Source of the DNA: Pseudomonas viridiflava | GTDB taxonomy: Bacteria > Pseudomonadota > Gammaproteobacteria > Pseudomonadales > Pseudomonadaceae | Length of the DNA stretch: 64,000 bases | Direction: 5' to 3' | Assembly (NCBI RefSeq): GCF_900573885.1 | Contig: NZ_UPSE01000166.1 | Location: 1 to 64,000 of the forward strand | In this document: positions 33,361-44,222 of the stretch, one piece after another | Position numbering within the stretch: the stretch's first letter is position 1 | How the letters are laid out: the number at the start of each line of letters is the position of its first letter | Position numbers and translations under genes: made by a program | Notes under the pieces: model-generated | Databases searched by the model: none | Told to the model about the DNA's origin: nothing | Seen by the model: the letters and a program-made list of their open reading frames with translations, nothing else

Positions 33361-35253
33361 TTAAATCCTGAAACTACGCACCAGCTGGCTCAGCTGCGCG
33401 GTCTGCTGTTCCAGCTCTTTGCACGCCTGCAAGGTGGTGCGCAGGTTTTCGACGCCGTCCTGGTTCAGGGTGTTGATTTCGGTAATGTCCATGTTGATGG
33501 TTTCGACCACGGCGGTTTGTTCTTCCGTGGCGGTGGCGACCGACTGGTTCATGCCATCGATTTCATCGATACGGCTGGTGACGCTGCCCAGGCGCTCGCC
33601 GGCCAGGTTGGCAACCTGAACCGTCTTGTCGCTCTGTATCTGGCTTTCTTCCATGGTGCTCACCGCACTGCGGGCGCCGGCTTGCAGTTCGTCGATCATC
33701 TGCTGCACCTGCTGCGCCGACTCCTGAGTGCGGTGCGCCAGGTTGCGCACTTCATCGGCCACCACGGCAAAACCGCGCCCCGCTTCACCGGCGCGCGCGG
33801 CCTCGATGGCCGCGTTCAACGCCAGCAGGTTGGTCTGCTGGGAAATACCGGTGATCACTTCGAGAATCTGGCCGATGTTGGCGGTTTTCGCGTTGAGCGT
33901 TTCGATGGTGCCGCACGAGTCGCTGATTTTTTGCGACAGCTCACGCATGGAGCTGATTGACTGACCCAGCACCTGCTGCCCTTCGGCCGACAAGGCGCTG
34001 GCATCGGCCGAGCTTTCAGAGGCAACGGCCGCGTTGCGTGCAATCTCGTGAGCTGCCGCGCCCAGTTCGTTGATGGCGGCGGCCACGCTGGTGGTGCGCG
34101 TCGCCTGCTGGTCAGAGTTCTGCAACGAAGCATTGGAGGCGGCCAGCACACGAGACACCACGTCGTTTACGTGCTGAGTCGCTGACGACACTTCTCTGAT
34201 CGACTGATGAATACGCTCAACAAAGCGGTTGAACGAGGTGCCCATCTGGCCGAACTCGTCCTGGCGCAACACCACCAGACGCCGGGTCAGATCGCCCTCG
34301 CCTTCGGCGATGTCTTGCATGGCCTTGCCCATGACGAACAGCGGCTGCATCAGCACGCGGATCAGGATGCTCAGCAGCGAGATGATGGCGATTACCGCAA
34401 TCACCGTTGCCAAGGTCGCGGTGACGCGAAATTCCTTGAGCATCGAGAAGGCAAAGGACTGCTCCAGCGCCAGGCCCAACTGCCAGTTCGCCGAGGCGAT
34501 GCCTTGCATCGGGGTGAACTGCACCAGCATGTCCTCGCCGTTTACCGTCACGTCGCTGAGGCCGCTCCTGGCCACCAGACCGCTGCCCGGAAAGGCTTCG
34601 CCGAGGGTTTTGAGAATCAGGTCTTTGTTCGGGTGAATAAGAATTTTGCCTTCGCTGCTGACGATAAAGGCATGGCCATGGCCGTCGAAGTCCAGAGAAT
34701 TGATGGTGGCGCTGACGCTGCCCAGATCAATGTCGGCGCCGGCCACACCGATCACTTGCCCGCCTTGTTTAACGGGCGTGGCAACGGTAATCACCAGCTT
34801 GCCCGACGAGGCGGCGATATAGGGTTCGGTAACCACGGTTTGCCCGGCGGCCATGGCAGCTTTGTACCAGCCACGCGCGCGGGGGTCGTAGTCTGCGGCG
34901 CGTGAGCCGGCCGGCACCGAGAACATCAGGCCGTCGGCGCCGCCGAAGTAACTGAGCTGAAACGCCGCGCCATACACAGGCAGGCCGACGATTTGCTTGA
35001 GCGTGTCTGGCGCTGCGCCTTGTGCGCTGATTTGTTGGGCCATGGAATCGACCAGCGCCATGTTGCCGCGCAGCCAGGTCTGAATATTGGAGGTGGTCAA
35101 CGCGCCCAATTCGCCCATGGAGCGCTCGGCATCGACGCGCAGCGTCTGCCGTTGTCGGTAGTCGTTGAACAACACAAACACGGTGAAGGCAAACACCACG
35201 GTTAAACCTGCCGCCAACAAAATCTTGTGGCGAAACTTCAGACTGAGCGCCAT
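33361..35253 (-). CDS. Methyl-accepting chemotaxis protein with Cache sensor
   Basis: A 630-residue transmembrane chemoreceptor. TM1 is near residues 10–30 and is followed by a periplasmic double-Cache sensor ([16 protein letters not shown] and [21 protein letters not shown] are typical of dCache_1). TM2 is near 277–300, then a HAMP domain and a long coiled-coil signalling domain. The hairpin tip [23 protein letters not shown] is present. The ligand is unknown, though many dCache_1 receptors bind amino acids or amines. The start at 35253 gives a short N-terminus before TM1 and is preceded by GGAG. Confidence 0.9.
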   Translation of the reverse strand: MALSLKFRHKILLAAGLTVVFAFTVFVLFNDYRQRQTLRVDAERSMGELGALTTSNIQTWLRGNMALVDSMAQQISAQGAAPDTLKQIVGLPVYGAAFQLSYFGGADGLMFSVPAGSRAADYDPRARGWYKAAMAAGQTVVTEPYIAASSGKLVITVATPVKQGGQVIGVAGADIDLGSVSATINSLDFDGHGHAFIVSSEGKILIHPNKDLILKTLGEAFPGSGLVARSGLSDVTVNGEDMLVQFTPMQGIASANWQLGLALEQSFAFSMLKEFRVTATLATVIAVIAIISLLSILIRVLMQPLFVMGKAMQDIAEGEGDLTRRLVVLRQDEFGQMGTSFNRFVERIHQSIREVSSATQHVNDVVSRVLAASNASLQNSDQQATRTTSVAAAINELGAAAHEIARNAAVASESSADASALSAEGQQVLGQSISSMRELSQKISDSCGTIETLNAKTANIGQILEVITGISQQTNLLALNAAIEAARAGEAGRGFAVVADEVRNLAHRTQESAQQVQQMIDELQAGARSAVSTMEESQIQSDKTVQVANLAGERLGSVTSRIDEIDGMNQSVATATEEQTAVVETINMDITEINTLNQDGVENLRTTLQACKELEQQTAQLSQLVRSFRI

Positions 35254-35330
35254 ACCATCATTCTCCAGGGTGTTCGGCGAAACGGTTGAAGGGCAGCTAT
35301 CGGCTGCCCTGGGCATTGCATGAGTGCCGC

Positions 35331-37871
35331 TCAGCGGCGAGGTTTGGCGCGGGCTGTGGGCTCGGCAATAAGGGGGTCGTCGGGCCAGTAATGTTTGGGA
35401 TAACGGCCCTTCAATTCTTTTTTCACCTCGGCGTAGGTGCTGCGCCAGAAGTTGGCCAGGTCTTGCGTCACCTGCACGGGTTTGCGCCCGGGTGAAAGTA
35501 GATGCAGTTTCACCACCTGGCGGCCGCCGGCAATGCGCGGCGTGTCGGCCAGGCCGAAGAGTTCCTGCATGCGTACGGCCAGTACGGGCGGCTCGTCGTT
35601 GTAGTCGATGCCGATACGCGAGCCGGACGGCACCTGGATGGCTTTCGGCGCGAGCTCTTCCAGACGCTGCGGCAGCGGCCAGGGCAGCAGGGTTTGCAGC
35701 ATGTTGTGCAGTTCCAGCGCGGCGAAGTGGCTCAAGCGCGTGACCTTACCGAGATAAGGTTGCAGCCAGGTTTCCAGGCTCGCCAACAAGGCGGCATCGC
35801 TGACGTCGGGCCATTCGCTGCTGGCGTTTTGCGCCAGGTCGAGGCGGCGCAACAAGGCGATGCGCGCTTGCCATTGGCGCAGCTCGGGCGTCCACGGCAA
35901 CAGCTCCAGACCTTTACGCCGCACCAGACCGAGCAAGGCGCGGCTGCGGGTGGCTTCGTCGAGATTAGCCAGCGGCTCACGGTTGAGCACCAGCTCGCCG
36001 ACGCGCCATTGCCGTTCAGCTTTCAGCGCGCCCTGGCGCTCGTCCCACTCGAGTTCTTCGCGCACCGTAACCTGCTCGCGCAAGACGCTGTCGAACAGCG
36101 CCGGATCAAGTTCGGCGGCGAGGTAGATGCGTTCTTCGCGCTGGCCCTGACGGCTGCCCAGTTCGGCAATCACCAGCCACGGCTGTTTCATCAATGCATC
36201 TGGCTCACCGAACTGTGCCGCGCGACCGTTTGCCAAACGGTATTCGCCGCCACCCGCGCGGCGCTGCTGGGCGACACGGTCGGGATAAGCGAACGCCAGC
36301 AAGGCGCCGAGCCAGCGCGAGTGTTCGGGATCGCTGACCGGTTCTGTCGGCTTGCCGCGTAGGTACGAACGAAACTGCTTAGCCAGTTGCCGTGCTCGCT
36401 GCACGCCGCCCTGCCCGCCTCGCTGGCCGCGTTCGTCGCCACCGAGCAGGGCCAGACGGCTGTGCAGATCAGCGCCGCCACCCCGTTGAATATCGCGCTC
36501 GCCAAGCAAGGCGGCGATGTCGCAGGCCAGGTCGCCAAGCCCCAGCGCCTGCCCGCGCAGCAGCAAATGGGCGATGCGCGGATGGGCCGGCAGCTCGGCC
36601 ATGGCCTGACCGTGGGGGGTGAGCTGACCGTTTTCCTGCAAGGCACCGAGCCGCATGAGCAGGTCCTGCGCCTGGGCATACGAAGCGCTGGGCGGCGCGT
36701 CGAGCCAGGCCAGCTCCTGCGGCGTCACGCCCCAGCGCGCCAGTTGCAAGGCGAGGCCGGCGAGGTCGGCTTGCAGAATTTCAGCGCTGCCATAGGCGGC
36801 CATCTGTTCATGCTGAGCCTGCGACCACAGGCGATAACACACGCCCGGCTGCAACCGCCCGGCCCGACCGGCGCGCTGGGTGGCGCTGGCGCGGGAGATG
36901 CGCTGGGTGTCGAGGCGAGTCATGCCGCTGCCTGGGTCGAAACGCGGCACGCGGGAAAAACCGGCGTCCACCACCACGCGCACGCCATCAATAGTCAGGC
37001 TGGTTTCGGCAATGTTGGTGGCGAGCACCACTTTGCGTTTGCCCTCGGGCGCCGGCTCGATGGCCGCGCGTTGCGCGCGCAGGTCCAGCTCGCCATGCAG
37101 CGGGCAGAGCAGGATGTCGCTACGCCCTTGCAGCGCTTCGGCGAGTTGATCGTTAACGCGACGGATCTCACCCTGCCCCGGCAAGAACACCAGAATGCTG
37201 CCGGGTTCGTCCGTCAGCGCCTGCAATACGGTTTGCACGGCACGCGGTTCAATGCCTTCTTTGGCATACGGGCCCGCTGGCTGGAACGGGCGGCCCCAGT
37301 GGGTTTCCACCGGGAACATACGCCCTTCGCTGCGCACCACCGGCGCGTTGTCCAGCAGCGCAGACAAGCGCTCGCCTTCCAGCGTCGCCGACATCAGCAA
37401 CACTTTCAGTGGCGGCTCATCGCGCAGGAGCGCCCGGCCGTTAAGGGTGAGGGCCAGGGCCAGATCGGCATCGAGGCTGCGCTCGTGGTATTCGTCGAAA
37501 ATGACCAGCCCCACGCCTTCCAGCGCCGGATCGTCTTGCAGGCGACGGGCAAGAATGCCCTCGGTCACCACCTCAATGCGGGTGGCTGCGCTGACTTTGC
37601 TTTCCAGGCGAATGCGGTAACCGACAGTGCCGCCCACCGTCTCGCCCAACTCACTGGCCAGTCGCTCCGCCGCTGCGCGTGCCGCCAGACGGCGCGGCTC
37701 GAGCATGATGATCGACTGCCCGGCCAGCCAGCTTTCGTTGAGCAGCGCCAAGGGCACGCGCGTGGTTTTACCGGCACCGGGCGGCGCTTCCAGCACGGCT
37801 TCGTGGCGCTCGGCCAGGGCCGCGCGCAGGGCAGGTAAAACGGCGTCGATGGGCAGCGGAGTCATGGACAT
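35331..37871 (-). CDS. hrpB: ATP-dependent DEAH helicase HrpB
   Basis: An 846-residue DEAH-box helicase of the HrpB family. It has [17 protein letters not shown] (Walker A), [28 protein letters not shown] (motif II), [28 protein letters not shown] and [20 protein letters not shown]2 and OB-type regions and the HrpB-specific C-terminal domain ending [33 protein letters not shown] follow. The length fits the family. The cellular RNA target is not established. Starts at 37871, 37865 or GTG 37895 are all possible; none has a clear ribosome-binding site, and homology begins at T-P-L-P-I-D. Confidence 0.92.
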   Translation of the reverse strand: MSMTPLPIDAVLPALRAALAERHEAVLEAPPGAGKTTRVPLALLNESWLAGQSIIMLEPRRLAARAAAERLASELGETVGGTVGYRIRLESKVSAATRIEVVTEGILARRLQDDPALEGVGLVIFDEYHERSLDADLALALTLNGRALLRDEPPLKVLLMSATLEGERLSALLDNAPVVRSEGRMFPVETHWGRPFQPAGPYAKEGIEPRAVQTVLQALTDEPGSILVFLPGQGEIRRVNDQLAEALQGRSDILLCPLHGELDLRAQRAAIEPAPEGKRKVVLATNIAETSLTIDGVRVVVDAGFSRVPRFDPGSGMTRLDTQRISRASATQRAGRAGRLQPGVCYRLWSQAQHEQMAAYGSAEILQADLAGLALQLARWGVTPQELAWLDAPPSASYAQAQDLLMRLGALQENGQLTPHGQAMAELPAHPRIAHLLLRGQALGLGDLACDIAALLGERDIQRGGGADLHSRLALLGGDERGQRGGQGGVQRARQLAKQFRSYLRGKPTEPVSDPEHSRWLGALLAFAYPDRVAQQRRAGGGEYRLANGRAAQFGEPDALMKQPWLVIAELGSRQGQREERIYLAAELDPALFDSVLREQVTVREELEWDERQGALKAERQWRVGELVLNREPLANLDEATRSRALLGLVRRKGLELLPWTPELRQWQARIALLRRLDLAQNASSEWPDVSDAALLASLETWLQPYLGKVTRLSHFAALELHNMLQTLLPWPLPQRLEELAPKAIQVPSGSRIGIDYNDEPPVLAVRMQELFGLADTPRIAGGRQVVKLHLLSPGRKPVQVTQDLANFWRSTYAEVKKELKGRYPKHYWPDDPLIAEPTARAKPRR

Positions 37872-38078
37872 GGAAAGGTCATTGGCGGCGTTCACAGTGG
37901 GGCGGCGAGTATACCGGCGAACGGCCAGTCGCTACCCGTGGTCTTAGCCTTGCAACGCTTGCTGCGGCGAGCGTGCATGGCTTGTATAGTTGCCCACTTT
38001 CCAGATTCGGCGAGCGAGGGTCGGCCGTGAAACGGTCCCAACGCCGCGCACAATGTTTATCTCAAAGGAGTGTTTGCG

Positions 38079-38498
38079 ATGCCCGTAAAGTCTCGTGTTA
38101 TCGGTGGTGCATTGATCGTTGCCCTGCTCACTCAATTGAGCGCGTGCGGCAGCATTTTCTTCCCGGATCGTCGTGGCCAGATTGAAGGCAAAATCGACCC
38201 GGTGGTCGCCGGCCTCGACGCCATCGGCCTGCTGTTCTACGTGATTCCCGGCCTGATCGCCTTCGGCATCGACTTCGCCACCGGCGCCATCTATTTCCCC
38301 GAAGGCCAGAGCGCGCAAATCGATCCGCAGAAACTGCAAGACACCATCGGCGCCGACGGCAAGGTCGACCCGGTTCGCCTCAAAGCCCTGATTCAGCAGG
38401 AAACCGGCCGCACCCTGCCGCTGGATGATCCGCGCCTGATTCAGCACACCGGCAGCCTGCAACAACTCGCCGCCTTTGGTCTGCGTCCCGCCGCATGA
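38079..38498 (+). CDS. Small lipoprotein of unknown function
   Basis: A 139-residue lipoprotein. The lipobox LSAC places the lipidated Cys at residue 23. The mature part has a hydrophobic stretch (LDAIGLLFYVIPGLIAFGIDFATGAIYFP) that could insert in or lie on a membrane, then a hydrophilic C-terminal half. I recall such a gene between hrpB and a cation-efflux gene in P. aeruginosa. AAAGGAG lies eight bases before the ATG. Its stop overlaps the next start by four bases (ATGA), so the two are translated together. Confidence 0.75.
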   Translation: MPVKSRVIGGALIVALLTQLSACGSIFFPDRRGQIEGKIDPVVAGLDAIGLLFYVIPGLIAFGIDFATGAIYFPEGQSAQIDPQKLQDTIGADGKVDPVRLKALIQQETGRTLPLDDPRLIQHTGSLQQLAAFGLRPAA

Positions 38499-39385
38499 AG
38501 CTGACCGCGGCGCACGAGCGGCTGCTGCGCCAGGCCACGTTCGCCTCGCTGGCGGTGGCGATCACGTTGATCGTCGCCAAGGGCGTGGCCTGGTGGCTCA
38601 GTGGTTCGGTCAGTCTGTTGGCCGGGCTCACCGACTCGCTGCTCGACGGCGCCGCCTCGCTGCTCAACCTGCTGGCGGTGCACTACTCGCTGCGCCCGGC
38701 CGACGACGACCACCGCTACGGCCACGGCAAAGCCGAAGCCCTGTCGGCGATTGCCCAGGCCTTGTTTATTGCCGTGAGTGCGGTGCTGGTGGCAGTTCAG
38801 GCCATCGAACATTTGCGTCACCCGGAACCACTGGGCTCACCCGAGCTCGGCATTGCGGTGATGGTGTTGTCACTGGCGCTGACGGTTGCGCTGTTGGCGT
38901 TCCAATACCGCGTCATCCGCATTACCGGCTCCACGGCCATTCGCGCCGACTCCCTGCACTACCGCTCCGACTTGCTGCTTAACAGCAGCATTCTTTTGGC
39001 ATTGGTGTTGGCCTGGTTTGGCTGGCAACAGTTGGACGCGCTGTTCGGCTTGGGCATTGCGGCCTACATACTCTGGAGCGCAGTGCAGATTGCCCGCGAG
39101 TCGGTGGCGGTATTGATGGATGAAGAGCTGCCGACCGACGTCAGCGCCAACATGCTTGAGCTGGCCTGCCAAGTGCCGGGCGTGCTGGGCGCCCATGACT
39201 TGCGCACACGCATCTCGGGCACGCACTGGTTTGTGCAGTTGCATTTGGAGTTGCCGGGAGAGCTGAGCCTGACGGTGGCCCATGACCTGTGCGAGCAGGT
39301 GGAGAAAGCGATTATTGCGGCTTATCCACGGGCTGAGGTGTTGGTGCATGCCGATCCGCAGGAAGTGGTTCGGCAGCGGGGATGA
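38495..39385 (+). CDS. fieF: Cation-efflux pump, CDF family (FieF/YiiP-like)
   Basis: A 296-residue proton-coupled divalent-metal exporter with six transmembrane segments. Metal-site residues fit the family: TDSLLDGAASLLNL in TM2, DDDHRYGHGKAEALSA after TM2 and IRADSLHYRSDLLLN in TM5. The C-terminal cytoplasmic domain contains DLRTRISGTHWFVQLHLELP. Iron, zinc, cobalt or cadmium are possible substrates. It is coupled to the lipoprotein gene upstream. Confidence 0.88.
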   Translation: MKLTAAHERLLRQATFASLAVAITLIVAKGVAWWLSGSVSLLAGLTDSLLDGAASLLNLLAVHYSLRPADDDHRYGHGKAEALSAIAQALFIAVSAVLVAVQAIEHLRHPEPLGSPELGIAVMVLSLALTVALLAFQYRVIRITGSTAIRADSLHYRSDLLLNSSILLALVLAWFGWQQLDALFGLGIAAYILWSAVQIARESVAVLMDEELPTDVSANMLELACQVPGVLGAHDLRTRISGTHWFVQLHLELPGELSLTVAHDLCEQVEKAIIAAYPRAEVLVHADPQEVVRQRG

Positions 39386-39423
39386 GTAGGCGATCAAGGT
39401 AACTGTAACGGTTTCAAAACCGC

Positions 39424-39528
39424 GCCATTCCCGCGAAAGCGGCGAGCCTACGACTCGGAATCCAGGCTGGCGCTGGTAAATGCGCTCGTCATGCAAGCCT
39501 GGATTCCCGCCTGCGCGGGAATGACGGT
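39424..39528. repeat. Palindromic repeat related to the 120–570 cluster
   Basis: It opens CCATTCCCGCGAAAGCGG, has GGAATCCAG and CTGGATTCCCG internally, and ends CTGCGCGGGAATGACGG, so its termini match elements A–C at the left of the window while the core differs. It is in the 205 bp gap between the convergent fieF and clpB genes. Confidence 0.75.
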
Positions 39529-39541
39529 GGACTGGACGTAG

Positions 39542-39582
39542 GCTGGGACACACCCCAACTTATCGCAGGGGTGAAGCCCAGC
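39542..39582. repeat. Hairpin just downstream of clpB
   Basis: GCTGGG…CACCCC (39542–39556) pairs with GGGGTG…CCCAGC (39568–39582). It lies eight bases beyond the clpB stop codon. There is no T-run, so it is more likely an mRNA 3'-end stem or intergenic repeat than a classical terminator. Confidence 0.55.
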
Positions 39583-39590
39583 AATGACGA

Positions 39591-42155
39591 TCAGGCAAAC
39601 GTAATCTCGTCGCCATCGACCACACCGGTCACGGTCGACCCCGGTGCGAACTTGCCGCTCAGGATCAGTTGCGCCAGCGGGTTTTCGATCCAGCGTTGGA
39701 CGGCTCGTTTCAGCGGACGTGCACCGTAGACCGGGTCGTAACCCACGGCGATCAGCTTGTCCAACGCCTCATCGCTCAAGTCCAGGTTCAGCTCGCGTTC
39801 AGCCAGACGTTTGCGCAGGCGACCCAGCTGAATCTGGGCGATGCCGGCGATCTGGTCACGGGCCAGAGGCTCGAAGATCACCACTTCGTCGATACGGTTG
39901 ATGAACTCCGGCCGGAAGTGGTTGCTCACCGCGTCCATTACCGCCGCGCGCTGGGCTTCCTGATCGCCGACCAGTTCCTGAATCTGCGCCGAACCGAGGT
40001 TCGAGGTCATCACGATCACGGTGTTGCGGAAGTCCACGGTGCGACCATGGCTGTCAGTCAGGCGCCCGTCTTCCAGTACTTGCAGCAGCACGTTGAAGAC
40101 ATCCGGGTGCGCCTTCTCGACTTCATCGAGCAACACCACCGAGTACGGTTTGCGCCGCACGGCTTCGGTGAGGTAACCGCCCTCTTCATAACCTACATAG
40201 CCTGGCGGCGCGCCGATCAGGCGGGCAACCGAGTGCTTCTCCATAAACTCCGACATGTCGATGCGCACCAGCGCCTCTTCGGTGTCGAACAGAAATTCGG
40301 CCAACGCTTTGCACAGCTCGGTTTTACCCACACCGGTCGGGCCGAGGAACAGAAACGAACCGCTCGGCCGATCCGGGTCGGACAAACCGGCACGGGAACG
40401 GCGCACCGCGCTGGCCACCGCCGTCACGGCTTCGTTCTGGCCGATCACGCGTTGGTGCAGCAGGCTTTCCATTTTCAGCAGTTTGTCGCGCTCGCCTTCG
40501 AGCATTTTCGCCACGGGAATGCCGGTCCATTTCGAGACCACTTCGGCGATTTCCTCGTCGGTCACGCGGCTGCGCAGCAACTGGTTTTCCGTTTTGCCGT
40601 GCTGGTCGACCATCTGCAGGCTGCGTTCCAGATCGGGAATGATGCTGTACTGCAGCTTGGCCATCTGTTCCAGATCGCTGCGACGGCGCGCGGTTTCCAG
40701 CTCTTGCCGGGCTTGTTCGATCTTTTGCTGGATCTGCGCCGAGCCCTGCACTTCGGCTTTTTCCGACTTCCAGATTTCTTCCAGATCGGCGTATTCGCGC
40801 TCGTACTTGGCAATGTCTTCCTGCAACTTGTCGAGGCGTTTAAGGGCAGCGTCGTCGCTCTCTTTCTTCAACGCTTCGCGCTCAACTTTGAGCTGAATCA
40901 GACGACGCTCCAGGCGGTCGAGCACTTCCGGTTTGGAGTCGATTTCCATACGGATGCGACTGGCGGCCTCGTCCATCAGGTCAATGGCTTTGTCGGGCAA
41001 CTGACGATCCGTGATGTAGCGATGGCTGAGTTTTACCGCAGCAATGATGGCGCCGTCGGTGATCGCCACCTTGTGGTGAACCTCATAACGCTCTTTCAGC
41101 CCACGCAGGATGGCGATGGTGTCTTCCTCGGTCGGCTCATCGACCAGCACTTTCTGGAAGCGACGCTCCAGCGCCGCGTCCTTCTCAATGAACTGACGGT
41201 ACTCGTTCAAGGTGGTGGCACCCACGCAATGCAGTTCGCCACGGGCCAGCGACGGCTTGAGCATGTTGCCGGCATCCATGGCGCCTTCGGCTTTGCCGGC
41301 GCCGACCATGGTGTGCAGTTCGTCAATAAACAGGATGACGCGGCCTTCCTGTTTGGACAGTTCGTTGAGTACCGCTTTCAGGCGCTCTTCGAATTCGCCA
41401 CGGAATTTGGCGCCGGCAATCAACGCGCCCATATCCAGGGACAGCAGGCGCTTGTCTTTCAGGCCGTCGGGCACTTCGCCGTTAACGATGCGCTGCGCCA
41501 GGCCTTCGGCGATGGCGGTTTTACCGACGCCAGGCTCACCGATCAGCACGGGGTTGTTTTTGGTACGGCGCTGCAACACCTGAATGGTGCGGCGAATTTC
41601 GTCGTCACGGCCGATCACCGGGTCGAGCTTGCCTTCTTCGGCGCGCTTGGTGAGGTCGACGGTGTATTTATCCAACGCCTGACGGGACTCTTCCACGTTG
41701 GGGTCATTGACCGCGTCGCCACCGCGCAGGTTGTTCACGGCGTTTTCGAGGGCTTTTTTGCTGACGCCCTGGCCGAGCAACAACTTGCCCAGCTTGGTGT
41801 TTTCATCCAGCGCAGCAAGCAGCACCAGTTCGCTGGAAATGAACTGGTCGCCCTTCTGCTGCGACAGGCGATCGGCCTGATTAAGCAGGCGCGCCAGGTC
41901 TTGCGACAGGTTGACGTCGCCAGTAGGGTTCTGGATTTTGCCCAGTTGGTCGAGCTCTTTGGTCAGCGCCTGACGCAGGCTGTTGACGTCGAAACCGGTC
42001 TGCATCAGCAGCGATTTGATCGAGCCGCCTTGCTGCTCAAGCAGGGCCTGCATCAGGTGCAAGGGCTCGATGGCGGCGTGGTCCATGCCCACGGCCAGAG
42101 ACTGGGCGTCGGATAACGCCAATTGCAATTTGCTGGTTAAACGATCGATACGCAT
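39591..42155 (-). CDS. clpB: ClpB disaggregase
   Basis: An 854-residue AAA+ chaperone, full family length, that rescues aggregated proteins with DnaK. In order: an N-terminal Clp_N double repeat (residues about 1–150), AAA domain 1 with GEPGVGKTA and [29 protein letters not shown], the coiled-coil middle domain (about 400–530), AAA domain 2 with [19 protein letters not shown] and [25 protein letters not shown], and the C-terminal domain. The start is preceded by AAGGAAGG. A heat-shock-like promoter lies about 75–105 bp upstream. Confidence 0.97.
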   Translation of the reverse strand: MRIDRLTSKLQLALSDAQSLAVGMDHAAIEPLHLMQALLEQQGGSIKSLLMQTGFDVNSLRQALTKELDQLGKIQNPTGDVNLSQDLARLLNQADRLSQQKGDQFISSELVLLAALDENTKLGKLLLGQGVSKKALENAVNNLRGGDAVNDPNVEESRQALDKYTVDLTKRAEEGKLDPVIGRDDEIRRTIQVLQRRTKNNPVLIGEPGVGKTAIAEGLAQRIVNGEVPDGLKDKRLLSLDMGALIAGAKFRGEFEERLKAVLNELSKQEGRVILFIDELHTMVGAGKAEGAMDAGNMLKPSLARGELHCVGATTLNEYRQFIEKDAALERRFQKVLVDEPTEEDTIAILRGLKERYEVHHKVAITDGAIIAAVKLSHRYITDRQLPDKAIDLMDEAASRIRMEIDSKPEVLDRLERRLIQLKVEREALKKESDDAALKRLDKLQEDIAKYEREYADLEEIWKSEKAEVQGSAQIQQKIEQARQELETARRRSDLEQMAKLQYSIIPDLERSLQMVDQHGKTENQLLRSRVTDEEIAEVVSKWTGIPVAKMLEGERDKLLKMESLLHQRVIGQNEAVTAVASAVRRSRAGLSDPDRPSGSFLFLGPTGVGKTELCKALAEFLFDTEEALVRIDMSEFMEKHSVARLIGAPPGYVGYEEGGYLTEAVRRKPYSVVLLDEVEKAHPDVFNVLLQVLEDGRLTDSHGRTVDFRNTVIVMTSNLGSAQIQELVGDQEAQRAAVMDAVSNHFRPEFINRIDEVVIFEPLARDQIAGIAQIQLGRLRKRLAERELNLDLSDEALDKLIAVGYDPVYGARPLKRAVQRWIENPLAQLILSGKFAPGSTVTGVVDGDEITFA

Positions 42156-42230
42156 AGGTTTACCTTCCTTTAGAGGGCAGCCGGCGCAATGAACGCACCT
42201 GATAAAAAATGTCTGCCGAGATGCTCAAGT

Positions 42231-42258
42231 AAGTGAGGCCGATTGTTCGGGATTCAAG
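42231..42258 (-). promoter_or_regulatory. Candidate heat-shock (sigma-32) promoter of clpB
   Basis: On the minus strand CTTGAA (42258–42253) and CCTCACTT (42238–42231) are separated by 14 bp, close to the sigma-32 consensus CTTGAA–N(13–15)–CCCCATNT and correctly placed for clpB. The −10 element has two or three mismatches, so this is a candidate only. Confidence 0.45.
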
Positions 42259-42356
42259 GTGCGCTGACGGCGAACGCGAACGAACGGACCGACAAGGCGG
42301 CCGACCGGCATATGAATTGACTGTAGTTGCAAGGACGGCGTGGCGCCGGGTTCAGC

Positions 42357-43097
42357 TCAGGGTGCGAGCCATACCAATGAGGCGAAACGGCCGGTGCGCG
42401 CGGCGCGGCGGTAGGAGAAAAAGCGTGGATCGCTGACGGTGCACAAGCCGCCACCGTAAACAGCCGTCACGCCGCGAGCCGCCAGGCGCAGGCGGGCGAG
42501 CTGGTAGATGTCGGCCAGGTATTTGCCGGCATTGGCGCTCGGAACGAATGCCTGTTCGGCCTCAGCTTGCACGGCCATGAACGCATCGCGCACTTCAGGA
42601 CCGACTTCGAAGGCTTGCGGGCCGATGGCGGGGCCGAGCCAGACGAGTACGTCGCTTGGCGGTAAGGCGAGTGAATCCAGCGTGGCTTCCAGCACGCCGT
42701 TGACCAGCCCGCGCCAGCCCGCGTGTGCTGCCGCCACGCGAGTGCCGGCGCGGTCGCAGAACAGCGCGGGCAGGCAATCGGCGGTCATGATGGTGCAGGC
42801 GATGCCGGGCGTGGCAGTCCAACTGGCATCGGCTTCGGCAACAACTGTGGGGTCGGCAGCGGCGACGGCAACGCCATGCACTTGTTTCAGCCAGGCAGGC
42901 TGACAGTGCAGTTGGGCTAGGAGGGAATGGCGGTTGGCGGCCACGGCGCTAGCATCATCACTGACATGGTCACCGAGGTTGAAGCTATCGAAGGGGGCTT
43001 GGCTGACACCGCCAGCGCGGGTGGTGACACAGGCTTTGACCTGCGCTGGCGCAGGCCAATCCGGCGTTAGCCAGAGGGGCTTTTGTTCAGCCGACAC
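42357..43097 (-). CDS. pgeF: PgeF/YfiH-type multicopper-like (laccase-domain) protein
   Basis: A 246-residue protein of the YfiH/DUF152 family, reported to edit peptidoglycan precursors in E. coli and to act as a purine nucleoside enzyme in other members. Metal-ligand motifs are LKQVHGVAV, TADCLPALFC and AAHAGWRGLV, and the C-terminal [23 protein letters not shown] is diagnostic. The likely start is the GTG at 43097, four bases after the rluD stop, implying coupling. The frame extends into rluD but without homology. Confidence 0.88.
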   Translation of the reverse strand: MSAEQKPLWLTPDWPAPAQVKACVTTRAGGVSQAPFDSFNLGDHVSDDASAVAANRHSLLAQLHCQPAWLKQVHGVAVAAADPTVVAEADASWTATPGIACTIMTADCLPALFCDRAGTRVAAAHAGWRGLVNGVLEATLDSLALPPSDVLVWLGPAIGPQAFEVGPEVRDAFMAVQAEAEQAFVPSANAGKYLADIYQLARLRLAARGVTAVYGGGLCTVSDPRFFSYRRAARTGRFASLVWLAP

Positions 43098-43101
43098 GTG
43101 C

Positions 43102-44046
43102 TCAGCCGACAAAAGCTTCGCGGTCCTGACGCAGCAACGACAGCAGCCACACGAAGTCATCCGGAAGCGGCGATTCCCATTTCATGCGCTGGCCGGTCAC
43201 CGGGTGAGTCAGCTCAAGAAAACGCGCATGCAGGGCCTGGCGGGGGAATTCTTTCAGCGCTTGCAGCATGGTCGGGTTGGCGGCTGGCGGAATGCGGAAG
43301 CGGCCGCCGTACGCCGGGTCGCCCACCAGCGGGAAGTTGATATGCGCCATGTGCACGCGAATCTGGTGAGTACGACCGGTTTCGAGTTTGACCCGGGCAT
43401 GGGTGTGCGAGCGAAAGCGCTCAAGCACGCGGTAATGGCTGATGGCTTGCTTGCCGCCTTCCATAACGGCCATGCGCTGACGTTGCTGACCGTGGCGGCC
43501 AATCGGCGCGTCAATCTTGCCACCGGCGGTAATCACGCCAATGACAATGCATTCATAGATGCGGCTGACCGAGCGCTTTTGCAGCTGGTCGACCAGTTGC
43601 GTCTGCGCCTGAATATTTTTGGCCACCACCATCAAGCCCGTGGTGTCTTTATCCAGGCGATGGACGATGCCGGCGCGCGGCACATTAATAATGTCGGGTA
43701 CATGATGCAGCAGCGCGTTAAGCAAGGTGCCGCTCTGGTGCCCGACCGCCGGGTGCACGACCAGCCCTGCCGGCTTGTTGATGACCAGAATGTCGTCATC
43801 TTCGTAGACGATGTCCAACTCGATGTCTTCGGCCACCCATTCGCCCTGCGCTTCCTGCTCGGCATCGAGCTGCAGCACGCTGCCGCCATGCACGATGTCC
43901 CGGGGACGCACCACCTCGCCGTCCACCGTCAAAAGACCTTCTTTGATCCAGGCGGTAAGGCGCGAACGCGAGTGTTCACTGAAGAGTTGAGCGGCGACTT
44001 GGTCGAGGCGCTGGCCACCCATTTCGGACGGAACCTCGGCGCGCAT
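43102..44046 (-). CDS. rluD: Ribosomal large-subunit pseudouridine synthase D
   Basis: A 314-residue RluA-family enzyme making pseudouridines in helix 69 of 23S rRNA. An N-terminal S4 domain (GQRLDQVAAQLFSEHSRSRLTAWIKEGLLTVDG) precedes the catalytic domain with D132 in HRLDKDTTGLMV, then LETGRTHQIRVHMAHINFPLVGDPAYGG. The ATG at 44046 leaves a short N-terminus. The frame is open for several codons upstream but offers no better start. It is divergent from bamD, with a 176 bp gap, and followed by pgeF, the usual pseudomonad order. Confidence 0.93.
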   Translation of the reverse strand: MRAEVPSEMGGQRLDQVAAQLFSEHSRSRLTAWIKEGLLTVDGEVVRPRDIVHGGSVLQLDAEQEAQGEWVAEDIELDIVYEDDDILVINKPAGLVVHPAVGHQSGTLLNALLHHVPDIINVPRAGIVHRLDKDTTGLMVVAKNIQAQTQLVDQLQKRSVSRIYECIVIGVITAGGKIDAPIGRHGQQRQRMAVMEGGKQAISHYRVLERFRSHTHARVKLETGRTHQIRVHMAHINFPLVGDPAYGGRFRIPPAANPTMLQALKEFPRQALHARFLELTHPVTGQRMKWESPLPDDFVWLLSLLRQDREAFVG

Positions 44047-44222
44047 CTGGATGGCTAACTTATTAATTGGAGGAATGCTCGGTAACGGCGCGGCGTAGGC
44101 TTTGGTTTCGGCTACGCGCTTGTGGTTAAATACGGCGTCTTTGTCCCGGGGTAACCGGGGCGCTCATCATAACAGGACGGCTCTGCTCAAGACAGCCAGC
44201 CGTCACAGGGACGCAAGCCGCC

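Noticed and set aside
36387..37838. 483-codon open frame antisense to hrpB
   Set aside because: Same artefact: low-complexity His/Arg/Gln-rich translation with no homology to anything I recognise.
39669..42116. 815-codon open frame antisense to clpB
   Set aside because: It is the mirror of the clpB coding sequence, a common effect of high-GC codon use; no family features or ribosome-binding site.
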